42,118 nucleotides of DNA from the NCBI RefSeq assembly GCF_001514305.1, contig NZ_KQ949082.1, positions 252,122-294,239 of the forward strand, given 5' to 3'. This document shows positions 23,470-30,291 of this stretch, piece by piece; position 1 is the first letter of the stretch, and each line of letters opens with the position of its first letter. Source of the stretch: Streptomyces dysideae. GTDB lineage: Bacteria; Actinomycetota; Actinomycetes; Streptomycetales; Streptomycetaceae. The position numbers and the translations under genes were made by a program. The notes under the pieces were generated by a model. The model was not told the origin of the DNA. It did not search any database and saw only the letters and a list, made by a program, of their open reading frames with translations.

Positions 23470-25101
23470 TCAGACCACCAGCGTGCGGCGCAGGGCCTCC
23501 CGCAGGGCGGCGGCACCGTCCGCCGGGACACCGGCCGACCGCCAGGCGACGAACCCGTCGGGCCGCACCAGCACGGCGCCCTCGGGGCTCACCCCGTACC
23601 GCTTCTGCCAGCCCGCCTCCGACAGGTCGGTCAGCTCCGTCCCGAAGACGGCCGTGCGCAGCCGCACACCGGTGAGCCGCGCCGCCTGAGCAGCGGCCTG
23701 GTGCCACCCCTGGCCGGCTTCGCTGCAGAGCAGCACCAGCGACGAGCCGTAGAGGTCCAACAGTGAACCTTCCCTTTCCTCGCCACGGATCCGCACGGGC
23801 AGATGCGGCGCGCGCGTGCCGGGCTCGCCGGTGAGGTCCGCCGGCTCCTGGAACAGCGGCAGCCGCACGTCCGGTCCGGCCGCCGTCGGATAGGCGTGCC
23901 CGAGCATCACCGTCAGCACGTCCAGGGTGGCCCGGCGCTGTTCCTCGCCGGCCCGGCCGGAGCGGACCAGCAGCCGCAGCTGGGCCTGCTCGACGGTCGC
24001 CTCCGCGACCGGCCTGCGCTCCGCGTCGTAGGTGTCGAGCAGCCCCTCGCCGGCCTCGCCGCGCAGCACCGCGGCCAGCTTCCACGCCAGGTTGTGCGCG
24101 TCGTGGACGCCGGTGTTGGCGCCGTAGCCGCCGATCGGCGGGATGACGTGCGCGGCGTCCCCGATCAGGAACGCCGAGCCGTCCCGGAACCGTTCGGCCG
24201 TCAGGGCGGCCAGCTCCCACGGCAGTACGCCGATGATCTCCACCTCGGCGTCCGGGTCACCGATCGCCGAGCGCACCAGCCGTACACAGCGGTCGGTGCT
24301 GAAGTCCTGCGGCAGCTCGCCCTGTTCGGGCCGGTACTGAAGGATGAGGGTGCCGCGCCGCAGCGTGTCGTCATGGCCCAGCACCGCGCCGCTCAGCTCG
24401 TCGTTCTCGATCTGGCAGATGGAGAACCGGCGCCCGGCCAGCGGCCCCGCCAGCTCCGCGCGGAACAGGATGCTCACCTGGTGCTGGAGCGTGCCGCGGC
24501 CGACCCGGCGGATCCCCAGGGTCTCCCGCACCGGGCTGCGGCCGCCGTCCGCGGCCACCAGCCAGCGGGCCCGCACGCGCCGTTCCTCGCCCGTGTCCCG
24601 GTCCTTCACCGTGCCGACGACCGGCCCGCCGGGACCCTCGGGCCGTTCGAAGGAGGTCAGTTCGGTCCCGTACCGCAGCACCGCCCCGGCCCGGGACGCG
24701 GCCTCGCGGACGATCGGCTCCATACGGTCCTGACCCAGCGAGATCTGCCGGGACGGCGTCAGCGCGCTCAGGTCGCCCGGCTCGGGCAGCATGGCCGCCT
24801 TCAGCTCGCGGCCCGCCAGCGACTCCACGGTCGCCTGGCGCCGGTGGTCCGCATAGCCCGCGGCGGCATCGAGCACCTGCTCCTCCACCCCGACGGACCG
24901 GAACAGCTCCAGCGTCCGGGGATACCACCCCCACGCCCGGGGGTGGACCGAGGTCGACGCGTGCCGTTCCACCAGCACGCACCGCACCCCGTGGTGCCGC
25001 AGGAACAGGGCACAGGCCAGTCCGGTGATCCCGCCCCCCACGACCAGAACGTCCGTCAGTTCCTCGGGCCGCTCCTGAAGTTCCTCGGGCTCCTTGCCCA
25101 C
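23470..25101 (-). CDS. FAD-dependent aromatic monooxygenase (second of two)
   Basis: A 543-residue class A flavoprotein monooxygenase. The dinucleotide motif GGGITGLACAL is near residue 20, VAADGGRSPVRETLG in the middle, and FLIGDAAHVIPPIGGYGANTG follows. The thioredoxin-like C-terminal domain ends with GAVLVRPDGFVAWRSAG. It is paralogous to the enzyme at 15034 but alone on the minus strand, so it is probably a later hydroxylation or ring-opening step. GTG 25101 is chosen because GAAGGGAG stands about 8 nt before it and the FAD motif starts at the usual distance. A longer frame to 25314 would run through the divergent promoter and is rejected. Confidence 0.9.
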   Translation of the reverse strand: MGKEPEELQERPEELTDVLVVGGGITGLACALFLRHHGVRCVLVERHASTSVHPRAWGWYPRTLELFRSVGVEEQVLDAAAGYADHRRQATVESLAGRELKAAMLPEPGDLSALTPSRQISLGQDRMEPIVREAASRAGAVLRYGTELTSFERPEGPGGPVVGTVKDRDTGEERRVRARWLVAADGGRSPVRETLGIRRVGRGTLQHQVSILFRAELAGPLAGRRFSICQIENDELSGAVLGHDDTLRRGTLILQYRPEQGELPQDFSTDRCVRLVRSAIGDPDAEVEIIGVLPWELAALTAERFRDGSAFLIGDAAHVIPPIGGYGANTGVHDAHNLAWKLAAVLRGEAGEGLLDTYDAERRPVAEATVEQAQLRLLVRSGRAGEEQRRATLDVLTVMLGHAYPTAAGPDVRLPLFQEPADLTGEPGTRAPHLPVRIRGEEREGSLLDLYGSSLVLLCSEAGQGWHQAAAQAARLTGVRLRTAVFGTELTDLSEAGWQKRYGVSPEGAVLVRPDGFVAWRSAGVPADGAAALREALRRTLVV

Positions 25102-25179
25102 AGCCACTCTCCCTTCGGGTAACGATGGCCGGACCCGGTCTGCGCGGATCCCGTCCGTACGCATCGTCCGCACCGCTGC

Positions 25180-25208
25180 TGGAGAGGCCGTCCAGGGAAA
25201 CTTGAGGT
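25180..25208 (+). promoter_or_regulatory. SARP-like triple repeat before the second ligase gene
   Basis: TGGAG (25180), TCCAG (25191) and TTGAG (25202) repeat with an exact 11-bp period and share T--AG. They lie in the 152-bp divergent region between the FAD monooxygenase and the second AsnB-like gene (start 25254). The match to TCGAG is degenerate, so confidence is moderate at best. Confidence 0.42.
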
Positions 25209-25253
25209 CGCCCGGCCAGCCTGGGGCTCCACCATCGGAAGGAGCCCCACACC

Positions 25254-27107
25254 GTGTCCGGAATCGCAGGATGGATCGACCACGAGAGGGATCTGCGGCG
25301 CGAGCGGCCCACACTGCTCGCCATGATCGCCGCCCTGGCCCAGCGCGGCCCCGACGGCGAGCGGCTGTGGCTCGCCGAGAACGCCGCCGTCGGCGCCCGC
25401 TGGTCCGACGCGGACGGCACCGGCGCCCCGCGGCAGCCGTGGGTACTCCAGGAGGACGGGCGCACGGTCCTCGCCGCCGCCGTCACCGGCGTGCTGTACG
25501 ACACCGACGTACTGCGCGGCGAACTCGGCATCACCGGTCCCGCCACCCAGGCCGAACTCGCCGGACGCGCCTGGCTGCGCTGGGGCGAGCGGTTCGCCGA
25601 GCACCTCGACGGGGCCTTCGCCGTCGCCGTCTGGTCGGAGCGCGACCGCGAGCTGGTGCTGGCCCGCGACCGGCTCGGCAACCAGCCGCTCTACTACTAC
25701 CCGCTGCCCTCGGGCGTGCTGTTCGGCTCCGAACGCAAGGCGGTCCTCGCCCACCCGGCCGTCGAGCCGGTCATCGACGCCGACGGTCTTCGCGAGCTGT
25801 TCTCCTACGCCGGCACCGCGGGGCACGGCATCCTCAAGGGCTTCCACCAGGTGCCGCCCGGCCACGTGCTCCGCTTCACGCGCGAGGGCCGGAAGACGTA
25901 CCGCTACTGGGAGCTGACCGCCGAGGAGCACACAGACGACCAGGCCGAGACCATCGCCCGGATCCGCGAACTGCTGGGCGCGTCCGTGCGCCGCACCCTG
26001 GGCACCGGTGCCGTCCCCGGCATCCTGCTGTCCGGCGGTATCGACTCCAGCGCGGTCACGGCACTGGCCCACCAGGCGCTGGCCGAGCGCGGCGGCGGTG
26101 AGACGGTGCGCACCTTCACGGTCTCCTTCGGCGCGGCGGAGGAGTTCAAGCAGGACGAGATCTGGGGCAGCCCCGACGCCCCGTTCGTACAGTCCGTCGT
26201 CAGGCATCTCGGCACCGAGCACACCGACCTGGTGCTGGACACCTCCGACATCATCGACCCGGCGGTGCGGTCCGCGGTGCTGCGCGCCAAGGACGTGCCC
26301 AGTCCGCTCGGCAACATGAACACCTCGCTGTACCTGCTGTGCCGGGCGGTGCGCGAGCACGTCGGCTCGGTGCTGCTCGGCGAGATCGCGGACGCGGTCT
26401 TCGGCGGCTTCGCCTGGGTGCACAACAAGGAACTCGTCGAGGCCCCGACCCTGCCCTGGGTCGCCATGGCCCGCTTCGGCGGCGGCAGGCACGGCCTCGG
26501 CGGCGACCTGCTCGCCCCCGACCTGCTCGGCAAGCTCGACCTCAACGGCTACTGCGCCGACGCGTACACGACCAGCATGGCGCAGGTGCCGCGGCTGGCC
26601 GGGGAGAGCGGACAGACCCTGCGCATGCGGGAGATCACCTACTTCCACCTCACCCGCTGGCTGGAGACCCTGCTCAGCCACGACGAGTCGCTCGGCTCCG
26701 CGGTCGGCCTCGGCACCCGTATGCCGTTCTGCGACTGGCGCCTCGTCAACTACGCCTACAACGTCCCCTGGTCGCTCAAGAGCTTCGACGGCCGCGAGAA
26801 GTCCCTGCTCCGCGCCGCCGTCGCCGACCTGCTCCCCGACGACGTCGTCAACCGAGCCAAGAGCCCCTACCCCGTCACCCAGGACCCGGCCTACGGCCGC
26901 GCCCTGTGCGAACGCATGGCCACCCTCCTCGCCGACCCCACGGCCCCCGCCGCCCCCCTCGCCGACACGTCCGGCATCCAGTCCCTCATCGACGACCCGT
27001 CGGTCCTGGACAGCGGCATGCGAGCCTGGGTGGCCCGAGCCAACGTGGAAATGCTCCTCGGCCTGAACGACTGGCTGCGGGGCTATGGCGTTCGGGTGGA
27101 ACTGTGA
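25254..27107 (+). CDS. Asparagine-synthetase-like amide ligase lacking the glutaminase Cys (second of two)
   Basis: A 617-residue paralogue of the ligase at 18766. It also begins Val-Ser-Gly (GTG TCC GGA), so the glutaminase Cys2 is again Ser, while RGPDG (31-35) and FGSERK are kept. The P-loop SGGIDSS is at 260-266. The second ATP-site motif is GEIADAVFGG (376-385), closer to classical AsnB than the AGYGGDK of the first copy but missing the usual Asp-Glu. It heads an operon with a membrane protein, a GNAT enzyme and an SbnA-type enzyme, whereas the first copy sits with a peptidase, which suggests different amine or acyl partners. GAAGGAG lies about 7 nt before the GTG. Confidence 0.88.
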   Translation: MSGIAGWIDHERDLRRERPTLLAMIAALAQRGPDGERLWLAENAAVGARWSDADGTGAPRQPWVLQEDGRTVLAAAVTGVLYDTDVLRGELGITGPATQAELAGRAWLRWGERFAEHLDGAFAVAVWSERDRELVLARDRLGNQPLYYYPLPSGVLFGSERKAVLAHPAVEPVIDADGLRELFSYAGTAGHGILKGFHQVPPGHVLRFTREGRKTYRYWELTAEEHTDDQAETIARIRELLGASVRRTLGTGAVPGILLSGGIDSSAVTALAHQALAERGGGETVRTFTVSFGAAEEFKQDEIWGSPDAPFVQSVVRHLGTEHTDLVLDTSDIIDPAVRSAVLRAKDVPSPLGNMNTSLYLLCRAVREHVGSVLLGEIADAVFGGFAWVHNKELVEAPTLPWVAMARFGGGRHGLGGDLLAPDLLGKLDLNGYCADAYTTSMAQVPRLAGESGQTLRMREITYFHLTRWLETLLSHDESLGSAVGLGTRMPFCDWRLVNYAYNVPWSLKSFDGREKSLLRAAVADLLPDDVVNRAKSPYPVTQDPAYGRALCERMATLLADPTAPAAPLADTSGIQSLIDDPSVLDSGMRAWVARANVEMLLGLNDWLRGYGVRVEL

Positions 27108-28300
27108 GGCGGCCGAGCGCGTCCCGCGAGCCCGGGACGGAGGCCGCGACCTCGACGACCGCGTCCGGCGAGGGCCGGGCGGGAGCCGAGGGCGGGGCGG
27201 GTGCACCCGGCCGGAGCCCGGCGGGAGTTGCGAGCGCTGACACGTCGGGCACGGGTCTGGCGGGTGTCGCGAGTGTGGCTGATGCGCCCGGCGAGGGTTG
27301 GGCCGGAGCCGCGAAGGCCGAAGGCTCGTCCGGCCAGGGTCGGGCGGGAGTTGCCGGCGCGGCGGGTGCACCCGGCCGGAGCCCGGCGGGAGTTGTGGGG
27401 ACGGCCGACGGGCCTGGTGAGAGCCGGGCCGTGCGGGGTGCCCGTGTCCCCGGCAGGGGGCGCGCGGGTGTCCTCGGGAGGGACGCCGGGGTCGGTGGGC
27501 GGGTTGTACGTGTTGCCGCGGGGGGCGCCGCGCTGGCGCATATCTTCGCCGCCAAGGTTCCTGAGCGTGGTGGCGGTGAGCTGCTCGTGGCCGGTGGTAC
27601 GGGGCTTGGGCTGGTCGTTGCGTATACCGCGGTGGTCGCGGTGCTTCGGCCGGTGCTCGGTCGGGGTGCCGGGCGAGGGCTGTCCGGGTGGCCCGGTGGG
27701 GCGCTGCTGCTGTTGCCGATGCTGCTCTATCCGATCGGCGTGCTGCCCGACGGGGCGGCGCTGGGCGTCGCGCTCTACGTGGAGTTCTCCGTGCTGGCCG
27801 CCGGGCTCAGCGGGTACGGCGGCCTGGAGCTGGCCGCCCTGCCCGCGCTGCTGCTCGGCCGACGGCCGGTGCTGTACGGCCCGTTCAACGCCGTCGACCT
27901 CGCCGAGCGGGGCATCCGACGGCGACGGCACCGCGCTCCCGAGCGGATCGCCGGTGTGCTCGCCGTGGCCGGCCTCGCCTGGTTCTGGGTGGTGCCGCCG
28001 CTCGCCGCCGTACGCGGCGGATTCGGCGAAGCCGTCGACGCGCTGACCGTCCTCGACCCGGTGGCCGCCGGCGCACTGCTGGCCGCCGCCGCCCTGCTCG
28101 CCGTACCGGCACCCGGACCGGCCCGGCTACGCCGGCTGCGCGCCGCGGCGTTCCTGCTGCTCGGCCTCGGCGCGACCGTCGGCGCCCTGCCCGACGTGCT
28201 GTGGCCGGCCATCATCCTGACCGGCCTGGCCGTCGGAGCCGTACGGCTCGCGGCCGCTCCGGCCCGTCCACGCGTCGAGACGTCTTCCACCGCCCATTGA
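27104..28300 (+). CDS. Membrane protein of unknown function with Gly/Ala/Pro-rich N-terminus
   Basis: A 398-residue frame whose GTG overlaps the ligase stop (GTGA). Residues about 15-140 are low-complexity Gly/Ala/Arg/Pro without predicted structure; an in-frame 34-bp duplication lies inside. From about 145 to 390 come roughly seven to nine hydrophobic helices, for example LLVAGGTGLGLVVAYTAVVA, LLLLPMLLYPIGVLP, VLAVAGLAWFWVVPPLAA and LLGLGATVGALPDVLW. No UbiA-type aspartate motif or transporter signature is recognised. A start closer to the first helix (around 27510) is possible. Its operon position suggests a role in the cluster, perhaps transport or a membrane-bound step. Confidence 0.6.
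   Translation: MRRPSASREPGTEAATSTTASGEGRAGAEGGAGAPGRSPAGVASADTSGTGLAGVASVADAPGEGWAGAAKAEGSSGQGRAGVAGAAGAPGRSPAGVVGTADGPGESRAVRGARVPGRGRAGVLGRDAGVGGRVVRVAAGGAALAHIFAAKVPERGGGELLVAGGTGLGLVVAYTAVVAVLRPVLGRGAGRGLSGWPGGALLLLPMLLYPIGVLPDGAALGVALYVEFSVLAAGLSGYGGLELAALPALLLGRRPVLYGPFNAVDLAERGIRRRRHRAPERIAGVLAVAGLAWFWVVPPLAAVRGGFGEAVDALTVLDPVAAGALLAAAALLAVPAPGPARLRRLRAAAFLLLGLGATVGALPDVLWPAIILTGLAVGAVRLAAAPARPRVETSSTAH
27197..27395 (+). repeat. In-frame 34-bp direct duplication
   Basis: A 34-bp sequence beginning GCGGGTGCACCCGGCC occurs at 27197-27230 and 27362-27395. The copies are identical and 165 bp (55 codons) apart, so both encode the same peptide (GAPGRSPAGV). It lies in the low-complexity N-terminal part of the membrane protein gene. 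Confidence 0.85.
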
Positions 28301-28323
28301 GACCGTCTGCGGAGCATTCCCCC

Positions 28324-29079
28324 ATGGCAGAGAACATCGCTGACAGCACACCGGGCACGCCGACGGCCGCCTCCGGCGGCCACCGCGCCGCGCTCGCGAT
28401 CTGGGCGCCGCAGTTCCGGCTCCGCCTGACCACCCCCCGGCTGGAGCTGCGCGTCCCCGACGAGAACGACCTGCGCGCCCTGGCGGAACTCGTCGCCGAC
28501 CAGGGCATCCACGCGCCCGGCGCCGCCCCCTTCCAGGGCGGCTGGAGCAACGCGCTGCCGCAGGTGGTGGCGGGCCGGGTCCTCCAGTACCTGTGGAAGG
28601 GGCTCGCCCTGAGCCGCCCCGGCTACTGGAACCTCGGCCTCGCCGTCTTCCTGGACGGCCGCCCCGTCGGCGTCCAGGGCCTGCAGGCGAGGGAGTTCCC
28701 CAAACGGGGCGAGGTCGCCACCGAGAGCTGGCTGGCCCGCGGCCACCAGGGCCGGGGCATCGGCACCGAGATGCGCACCGCCGCCCTCCGCCTCGCCTTC
28801 GCGGGGCTGGGCGCCCGGTACGCCACCTCCGCCGTGTTCGAGGACGGCGCCGCCGCCCTCGCCGTCAACAAGAAGCTCGGCTACCAGCCGGACGGCATCG
28901 AGGTGCACGACCGGCAGGGCGAGCCGACGGTGCTCACCCGCTGGCGCATGACCCGCGCCCAGTGGGAACTGAGCCCCGCCGCCGAGGCCACCGCCGAGAT
29001 CCACGGACTCGACGCCTGCCGCGCCCTGTTCGGCAGCCGTCCGCACGACACCCCCTCCGCACGACAGGAGCCGGCGTGA
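28324..29079 (+). CDS. GNAT-family acetyltransferase
   Basis: A 251-residue acetyl-CoA-dependent N-acetyltransferase of the RimJ/RimL-like subgroup. The core opens with LTTPRLELRVPDENDLRALAE; the acetyl-CoA loop is ARGHQGRGIGTEMR (the Q/R-x-x-G-x-G/A motif), and NKKLGYQPDG closes the fold. It lies 23 bp after the membrane protein and overlaps the SbnA-type gene (GTGA), so it belongs to the nitrogen cassette. It might acetylate an amino group of the building block or product, for protection or self-resistance. The substrate is not readable from sequence. Confidence 0.85.
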   Translation: MAENIADSTPGTPTAASGGHRAALAIWAPQFRLRLTTPRLELRVPDENDLRALAELVADQGIHAPGAAPFQGGWSNALPQVVAGRVLQYLWKGLALSRPGYWNLGLAVFLDGRPVGVQGLQAREFPKRGEVATESWLARGHQGRGIGTEMRTAALRLAFAGLGARYATSAVFEDGAAALAVNKKLGYQPDGIEVHDRQGEPTVLTRWRMTRAQWELSPAAEATAEIHGLDACRALFGSRPHDTPSARQEPA

Positions 29080-30047
29080 TCCACGACTCCATCACCGACT
29101 GTGTCGGCGGTACCCCGCTGGTCCGGCTCGGCCGACTCTTCCCTCAGCCGGGCATCGAGGTCCTCGCCAAGCTCGAGATGCTCAACCCGGGCGGCAGCGT
29201 CAAGGACCGCTCCGCGCGCTACATCGTGGAGCGCGGCATCAGCGACGGCATGATCCGTCCCGGCACCCACATCGTCGAGAGCACCTCGGGGAACTTCGGC
29301 GTGGCGCTCGCCATGGTCGCGGTCCGCTACGGCCTGCGCTTCACCGCCGTCGTCGACCCCAACGCCTCCCGCACCAACCTCCGGATCCTCCGCCAGTTCG
29401 GCGCCGGCATCGAGATGGTCCGCGACCCCGACTCCGCCGGCGGCTATCTGCACACCCGGCTGGCCCGCGTGCAGGACCTGCTGGCCGAGGACCCGGACGC
29501 GGTGTGGATCAACCAGTACGCCAACCACCTCAACTGGGAGACCCACGCGGTCACCACCGCCCGCGAGGTCATCGACGACTGCCCCGAGCGGCCCGTCGAC
29601 GTCCTGGTGGCCGCCGTCAGCACCACCGGCACCCTGCACGGACTCGCCCGCGGACTGCGCCGTGTGTGGCCCGCACTGCACGTGGTGGCCGTGGACGCCG
29701 TCGGCTCGGTCATCTTCGGTACCCCGCCGGGCCCGCGGATGCTGCCCGGCGTCGGCTCCAGCCGGGTGCCGGAGCTGTTCACCCCCGCCGAGATCGACCG
29801 CGTGGTGCACATCGACGACGCCGCCGCCATCCGCGGCTGCCACCGGCTGCTGCGCCAGGAGGCGATCTTCGCCGGCGGCTCCTCCGGCTCGGTGGTGGCC
29901 GCCGTGGAGGAGATCCTGCCCCAACTCCCGCGCCCCAGCCGCGTCCTGACCCTGCTGGCGGACCGGGGCGAACGCTACCTCGACCTCGTCTACACCGACG
30001 AGATGGCCATCGAACACGGCGAACTCGCCTACTCCAGCCACCCCTGA
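29076..30047 (+). CDS. SbnA-type PLP enzyme (cysteine synthase family)
   Basis: A 323-residue fold-type II PLP enzyme. The PLP lysine is in NPGGSVKDR, the substrate carboxylate loop is ESTSGN, and the phosphate loop region is VSTTGTLHG. Further stretches (VDAVGSVIFG, GSSRVPELF, EAIFAGGSSGS, DRGERYLDLVY) follow the SbnA pattern rather than CysK. Known SbnA joins O-phospho-L-serine and L-glutamate to give N-(2-amino-2-carboxyethyl)-L-glutamate, the precursor of 2,3-diaminopropionate. The oxidising partner SbnB is absent here, so the product may be used directly, SbnB may be elsewhere, or another amine may be the nucleophile. GTG overlaps the GNAT stop. It is the last gene of the cluster. Confidence 0.85.
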   Translation: MIHDSITDCVGGTPLVRLGRLFPQPGIEVLAKLEMLNPGGSVKDRSARYIVERGISDGMIRPGTHIVESTSGNFGVALAMVAVRYGLRFTAVVDPNASRTNLRILRQFGAGIEMVRDPDSAGGYLHTRLARVQDLLAEDPDAVWINQYANHLNWETHAVTTAREVIDDCPERPVDVLVAAVSTTGTLHGLARGLRRVWPALHVVAVDAVGSVIFGTPPGPRMLPGVGSSRVPELFTPAEIDRVVHIDDAAAIRGCHRLLRQEAIFAGGSSGSVVAAVEEILPQLPRPSRVLTLLADRGERYLDLVYTDEMAIEHGELAYSSHP

Positions 30048-30066
30048 ACGACCACCCGGCACGGGC

Positions 30067-30098
30067 CGCGGCCGTCCCCGGCACCAGGGACGGCCGCG
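30067..30098 (+). terminator. Terminator after the nitrogen-cassette operon
   Basis: CGCGGCCGTCCC (30067-30078) pairs with GGGACGGCCGCG (30087-30098) around an 8-nt loop, 20 bp after the stop at 30047. It marks the right end of the biosynthetic cluster. Confidence 0.78.
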
Positions 30099-30156
30099 CC
30101 CCGCCGGGCGAGCCCCCTCACAGGGCACAGGCCACCGGCGGGCTCCGGGTCCGGGC

Positions 30157-30194
30157 TCAAGCGAGCCTCCACCGCCGCCCGAGCGGCCCTCGAC
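30157..30194 (+). promoter_or_regulatory. cydA upstream region with degenerate 11-bp repeats
   Basis: TCAAG (30157), TCCAC (30168), CCGAG (30179) and TCGAC (30190) follow one another at exact 11-bp spacing, about 100 bp before the cydA start. Individual boxes match TCGAG poorly, so this is a tentative SARP-like element. No full Rex-type operator was found in 30048-30291; only a TTGTGA half-site is present on the minus strand. Confidence 0.3.
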
Positions 30195-30291
30195 CGCTCT
30201 CGGCTGGAGTGGAAAGGCCGTCCATCCACCCGCAAACGACCGCAAGCCATCACAAGACACACGGCTGTCCAGCCGACCGAGGGGAACCATC

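Noticed and set aside
21878..24220. 780-codon minus-strand frame opposite the multicopper oxidase
   Set aside because: Only its upstream part echoes the FAD monooxygenase in another frame; the rest is antisense to well-marked copper motifs. Not a gene.
25102..25314. N-terminal extension of the second FAD monooxygenase to 25314
   Set aside because: The extension overlaps the divergent ligase start and promoter and lacks family similarity; the start at 25101 has a good ribosome binding site.
27104..28300. UbiA-type prenyltransferase
   Set aside because: The helices look superficially similar, but neither aspartate-rich motif of UbiA enzymes is present.
30241..30291. Possible Rex operator before cydA
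   Set aside because: Only a TTGTGA half-site is present on the minus strand; the matching TCACAA half at the proper spacing is missing.
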